Positions 41,083-44,653 of a DNA stretch of 44,653 bases are shown here, in pieces. The DNA is taken from positions 64,813-109,465 of the forward strand of contig JAAUYQ010000049.1 of assembly GCA_014805015.1 (NCBI GenBank), written 5' to 3'. A program made the position numbers and the translations under genes. This stretch comes from Clostridia bacterium (lineage in GTDB: Bacteria; Bacillota; Clostridia; Christensenellales; Christensenellaceae). Below the pieces are notes generated by a model that did not search any database, had not been told where the DNA came from, and saw only the letters and a program-made list of their open reading frames with translations. The stretch's first letter is position 1, and each line of letters starts with the position of its first letter.

Positions 41083-43290
41083 TTATGCCCCGCGAAGCGG
41101 GTCGTAGCGGTATCCGGCGAGGCGCAGCGAATTGAGCACAACGCATACAGAGGAACACGCCATCGCCAGCCCGGCAAACATGGGACTGAGCAGCGGTCCG
41201 CCAAACGCATAAACGACCCCGGCAGCGAGCGGAATCCCGATGATATTGTATATGAACGCCCAGAACAGATTCTGACGGATCGTCCGCATAATGCGGCGTG
41301 CCAGAAAGAGCGCCTTGGCCACGCCCTGAATATCGTCGGTCATAAGAATGATTCCGGAAGAGTCCATCGCGACATCGGTGCCGCCGAAGACAGATATGCC
41401 GACGTTTGCCGTGGCCAGGGCCGGAGCATCATTGATGCCGTCTCCAACAAAGGCGACAACCTTGCCCAGGCTTTCGTAGAGTTCCACTTCCTTTGCCTTG
41501 TCCTGGGGCAGCACATGCGCGATCACTTTGTCAATTCCGGCCTCCCGGGCAATGATGCCGGCCGCTTCCGCATTGTCCCCTGTGATCATGGCCGTTCCAA
41601 TGCCATGATCATGCAGTGCGGTCACTGTTCCGGGCGCATCCTGCTTAATCTCATCCGCGAAAGCGATGACACCCAGGAAATGGCCATTCTTTGCCACGTA
41701 GACCAGCGTGGAGCCGGGCGTGCGCTCGCCATGCGTCTCAATACCTTCAAGCTGCATAAAGGCCTCGGTACCGACCACCACTGTATCGTCGCCAATCGTC
41801 GCAATGACACCTCGTCCGGCGACACTTCTCACCTTCTCCGGACGCGGCGGCTGCAGATCCAGCTGCGCCGCATAGCGCTCGACTGCTTCGGCAATCGGAT
41901 GCGCGGCGCCGTACTCCGCTGCGGCCGCCAGCGTCATCAGTTCCTCATCACTGCACCCAAGTGCATTGACATTCACAACGTGCAGCGTGCCCTTTGTAAT
42001 CGTGCCTGTCTTGTCGAACAGCACCATATTGACTTTGGAAGCCATTTCCGTGACATCGCCGCCACGGTAGAGAATCCCCAGCTGGGCTCCGCGCCCCGTG
42101 CCCACCATAACGGCGATCGGGGTGGCCAGACCAAGGGCGCATGGACAGGCAACAACCAGGACTGACACAAAGATATTGACAACAAAGTTCGCGTCTTTGC
42201 CTACCAGGGCCCAGATGATCGCGGCAACGACAGCAATCAGTGTGACCACAGGCACAAAATACAGCGAAATCTGGTCAGCCAGACGGGCGATGCTGGCTTT
42301 CTTCTGCTGCGCCTGCAGCACCAGCTGCACAACCTGGGCAATCGCAGTGTTTTCCCCGACGCCCGTCGCTTTCACGCGCAGCACGCCGTCTGTCACCAGC
42401 GCGCCGCCCGCAACTTTCGAACCTTCCTGCTTAAAGACGGGCAGGCTTTCTCCCGTCAGCGTGGACTCATCGACACTGGCCTGCCCGCCGACAACAACGC
42501 CATCGACCGGAATCCGGGTCCCTGTCCCCACGAGCACAATGTCCCCCGCCTTCACCGTGTCAGCAGGAACCTGCACTTCCTTGCCATCCTGGATCAGCAC
42601 GGCATCTTTCGGCACAAGGCTTGCGAGATTCGCCAGCGCACCTTTGGCTCTGTTCTTGCTCTTTTCTTCCAGAAACTTACCGAGCAGCACCAGCGCCACC
42701 ACAACAGCTGCCGATTCATAGTAAAGCGAATGCACGGCGTGGCTGTCTACCGGAATCAGAAATGTCATCACCAGACTGTATATGAAAGCACTGCCGGTAC
42801 CCAGCATGACAAGCGAATCCATGTTCGGCCTCAGATGGGCAAGCGCTTTCCAGCCGTGCACAAAAAAACTGCGGCCGCAGATCAGGACGACGACTGTCAG
42901 AACCAATTGAGACAGCGCAAAGCCCATAGGCGAGGTTTCGGGCGCCAGAAAGGCCGGCAGCGGCCAGTTCCAGTGCGCTCCCATTCCAATATACATGACA
43001 ATCATCGCCAGGACGAAGGCTGTGACGATTTCCCACATCTGGAATCTGCCTTCCTCCTCAATGATCTTCGGTGCCCCGGCTGCCAGTGAGGCGGTGTAGC
43101 CGGTGTCTTCAACCGTCTTGACCAGATCTTCGGGAGTAACCCCTTCTTTGGCGACCACCACAGCGCTGTTTGTGGCGAGGTTCACGCTTGCATAAATCAC
43201 GCCGTCCTCATGATCGAGCGCATTCTGCACAGCAGCTGAGCACGCTGCGCAGGTCATGCCGCCGATATCAAGCATGTATTCTTTTTCCAT
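41083..43290 (-). CDS. copA: Copper-exporting P1B-type ATPase
   Basis: The 735-residue pump removes Cu(I) from the cytoplasm. It has one heavy-metal-associated domain (~5-70, GMTCAAC) and eight membrane helices including the Cu-binding CPC in [13 protein letters not shown]. The actuator has the TGES loop in [13 protein letters not shown], the phosphorylation motif is [11 protein letters not shown] is in AAHPIAEA, and the hinge is [13 protein letters not shown] 43290 is preferred: TAAGGAG is 11 bases upstream, whereas GTG 43302 overlaps that site. No CsoR or CopZ is encoded beside it, and I saw no CueR or CsoR operator. Confidence 0.95.
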   Translation of the reverse strand: MEKEYMLDIGGMTCAACSAAVQNALDHEDGVIYASVNLATNSAVVVAKEGVTPEDLVKTVEDTGYTASLAAGAPKIIEEEGRFQMWEIVTAFVLAMIVMYIGMGAHWNWPLPAFLAPETSPMGFALSQLVLTVVVLICGRSFFVHGWKALAHLRPNMDSLVMLGTGSAFIYSLVMTFLIPVDSHAVHSLYYESAAVVVALVLLGKFLEEKSKNRAKGALANLASLVPKDAVLIQDGKEVQVPADTVKAGDIVLVGTGTRIPVDGVVVGGQASVDESTLTGESLPVFKQEGSKVAGGALVTDGVLRVKATGVGENTAIAQVVQLVLQAQQKKASIARLADQISLYFVPVVTLIAVVAAIIWALVGKDANFVVNIFVSVLVVACPCALGLATPIAVMVGTGRGAQLGILYRGGDVTEMASKVNMVLFDKTGTITKGTLHVVNVNALGCSDEELMTLAAAAEYGAAHPIAEAVERYAAQLDLQPPRPEKVRSVAGRGVIATIGDDTVVVGTEAFMQLEGIETHGERTPGSTLVYVAKNGHFLGVIAFADEIKQDAPGTVTALHDHGIGTAMITGDNAEAAGIIAREAGIDKVIAHVLPQDKAKEVELYESLGKVVAFVGDGINDAPALATANVGISVFGGTDVAMDSSGIILMTDDIQGVAKALFLARRIMRTIRQNLFWAFIYNIIGIPLAAGVVYAFGGPLLSPMFAGLAMACSSVCVVLNSLRLAGYRYDPLRGA

Positions 43291-43450
43291 ACTGTGTGCC
43301 ACTCCTTACATGAAAGATAATACTGAGGCAGGACGTTCAGCGCAAGAATTCTGCAGGAGCAGAAGACACCTCTGTCGCAGGCGCGGTCAGATCCCTCACC
43401 TCCCGGACCCGTTTTGCGCGGGCCCGCTCATCTCCGTCTGCAGACACACA

Positions 43451-43487
43451 AAGGGCCGCAGCCTTCCGAACGAAGCCTGCGGCCCTT
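43451..43487 (-). terminator. Terminator of the DUF1002 gene
   Basis: AAGGGCCGCAG and CTGCGGCCCTT form an 11-bp stem, ending CCCTTTG on the minus strand. Confidence 0.75.
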
Positions 43488-43499
43488 CCACTTTAATGA

Positions 43500-44342
43500 T
43501 CAGTTGGCACTGTGGCCGAAAAGTCCCGTGATGAAATCTCCGACTCCTTTAAAGAAGTCTCCGACGCCGGCGAGGAAGCCCTGCATGCCTTCCCCTGTCT
43601 TGGCAAGCTGCAGGAACGTGTCCGGATCAATGTTGAGTTCATTCATCTTCTTGATCAGACCCAGGATCTGCTCCACCCAGCCATCCGACAGCTCCGCATT
43701 GTATTCTGCGGCCGTTTCCCGGATTGTATCACGGATCTCACTATCGGACATGCCTTTCGTCTCTTTCAGCTTTTCCTTGAGATCCTGCATGATGTCGGAC
43801 GAGACAGACCCGATCGCTTCCTGCAGGTCCCCCGTAATGACGAGCTCCTCCGCTGCTACCGACTTGGCCTCTTCATCGAGTTTCTGTCCGGTCATGTCCT
43901 CATATGCCTTATAGATGCCGGCCAGAGCGCCAGTACCGGACACGGGCTTTGCGGCAGCCACAATGACTTTTGCGTCCTTGATGCCGGCTGTCTGCAGAGC
44001 CGATTTGTACATCTCGTCGGTCACATATTTAATGTTGTAGCTTTCCAGTTCGATCCCGCCGCTGCTGCGCGTCTCCACATAGGCACAGGAGAGTGCCACA
44101 TCCCCGATCTGCGTGTCCGGAACCAGGTCGCCGAGAAGGGCTCTTTCCTGCGCGTTGGTAACTTCCAGTTCCTCCACGTCTCCACGGTCGATTCTGAAGT
44201 AGCCATAGACCGTATCCACAGCATCGTCGGAATTGTCGGCGCCGATCGTCACCCGCGAGCCATTGTCCGCCATTGCCGTGGTGCAGAGGGCACCGGTGAG
44301 CAGGCAGGCAGCCAGAACCGTCACAACAATTTTTCTGAGCAT
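43500..44342 (-). CDS. Secreted DUF1002 family protein
   Basis: The 280-residue protein has a signal peptide (MLRKIVVTVLAACLLTGALC...AMA) and the body of a DUF1002 protein: RVTIGADNSDDAVDTVYGYF, then ELESYNIKYVTDEMYKSALQTAGI, and KVIVAAAKPVSGTGALAGIYKAYE. The C-terminal ~80 residues are helical with a Gly/Phe-rich end (GDFFKGVGDFITGLFG). The family is common in Firmicutes and has no known function; it is predicted to be extracytoplasmic. ATG 44342 follows AAAGGAACGG. It is transcribed singly. Confidence 0.85.
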   Translation of the reverse strand: MLRKIVVTVLAACLLTGALCTTAMADNGSRVTIGADNSDDAVDTVYGYFRIDRGDVEELEVTNAQERALLGDLVPDTQIGDVALSCAYVETRSSGGIELESYNIKYVTDEMYKSALQTAGIKDAKVIVAAAKPVSGTGALAGIYKAYEDMTGQKLDEEAKSVAAEELVITGDLQEAIGSVSSDIMQDLKEKLKETKGMSDSEIRDTIRETAAEYNAELSDGWVEQILGLIKKMNELNIDPDTFLQLAKTGEGMQGFLAGVGDFFKGVGDFITGLFGHSAN

Positions 44343-44475
44343 AACCGTTCCTTTCTCTTCCCTTGTCAGTTCTGCCGAGTCCGTCCAGGCTTTGCAGAAC
44401 ATGCGGCTGCAGAAGTTTCCACAGATATATTGAAGACGGCCCTGTGCAGGGGTTCGTTCCGCGGCAAAAAAACAT

Positions 44476-44505
44476 TTGCTTTTTCGTGAGCGGTTGTGCT
44501 AATAT
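44476..44505 (+). promoter_or_regulatory. Promoter of the tRNA-Thr/tRNA-Pro operon
   Basis: TTGCTT (44476-44481), an 18-bp spacer and TAATAT (44500-44505) lie 24 bases before tRNA-Thr. Confidence 0.55.
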
Positions 44506-44529
44506 GTTCGAGCGGGCGCGGCCCGCAAT

Positions 44530-44653
<124 letters not shown>

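Overview
This 44.7 kb window is chromosomal DNA from a GC-rich, low-to-mid complexity Firmicute, most likely a gut-dwelling member of the Clostridia. The main reasons are strong AGGAGG-type ribosome binding sites, frequent TTG and GTG starts, a CIRCE-controlled groES-groEL pair, a WalR-like response regulator, PrsA-like and NlpC/P60 surface proteins, a dockerin-type domain, a class II (B12-dependent) ribonucleotide reductase and a conjugated-bile-salt/penicillin-V-acylase type hydrolase. The exact order cannot be read from the sequence; Christensenellales or Oscillospirales would be reasonable guesses.

Layout. 0-2.5 kb: the tail of a tyrosine recombinase and nrdJ. 2.5-5.4 kb: murI, rpsT and holA lie between two nearly identical, oppositely oriented 161-bp MITE-like elements. 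5.6-11 kb: one leftward operon encodes a WalR-like regulator, an 82-residue protein with a TTG start, a WalK-like kinase, two GerMN lipoproteins and an ECF transporter S component. 11.2-18.3 kb: an amidohydrolase, a PflX-like radical SAM protein, an MsbA-like ABC exporter, a PrsA-like foldase, and a secreted protein with four ~115-residue repeats and a dockerin-like end. 18.3-21.1 kb: a gene-poor zone with two small ORFs, an autocleavable S24 repressor and a frameshifted integrase relic ending beside tRNA-Leu(UAA). 21.1-26.3 kb: an NlpC/P60 peptidase, bile salt hydrolase, dCMP deaminase and groESL. 26.3-36.7 kb: all seven shikimate-pathway steps plus pheA, in an operon (aroF-aroB-aroA-aroC-pheA-aroK) with aroQ and aroE beside it, and a second DAHP synthase beyond another NlpC/P60 gene. 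37.2-44.7 kb: tRNA-Ala, a second S24-like regulator without catalytic residues, a GpsA-like dehydrogenase, a RACo/RamA-like ATPase, CopA, a DUF1002 protein, and tRNA-Thr and tRNA-Pro.

How the genes work together. Two regulatory circuits stand out. First, the aro operon begins with a promoter, a 22-codon leader ORF containing adjacent Tyr codons and flanking Phe codons, and mutually exclusive hairpins ending in an intrinsic terminator: a classical ribosome-mediated attenuator. Second, a WalR-like regulator is encoded in the window, and motifs matching the WalR box (TGTWAH-N5-TGTWAH) lie at the promoters of both NlpC/P60 genes, with a weaker one at the PrsA-like gene. The kinase is followed by GerMN lipoproteins rather than YycH/YycI. 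This recalls the actinobacterial MtrA-MtrB-LpqB arrangement, and suggests a cell-wall homeostasis system with a different accessory module.
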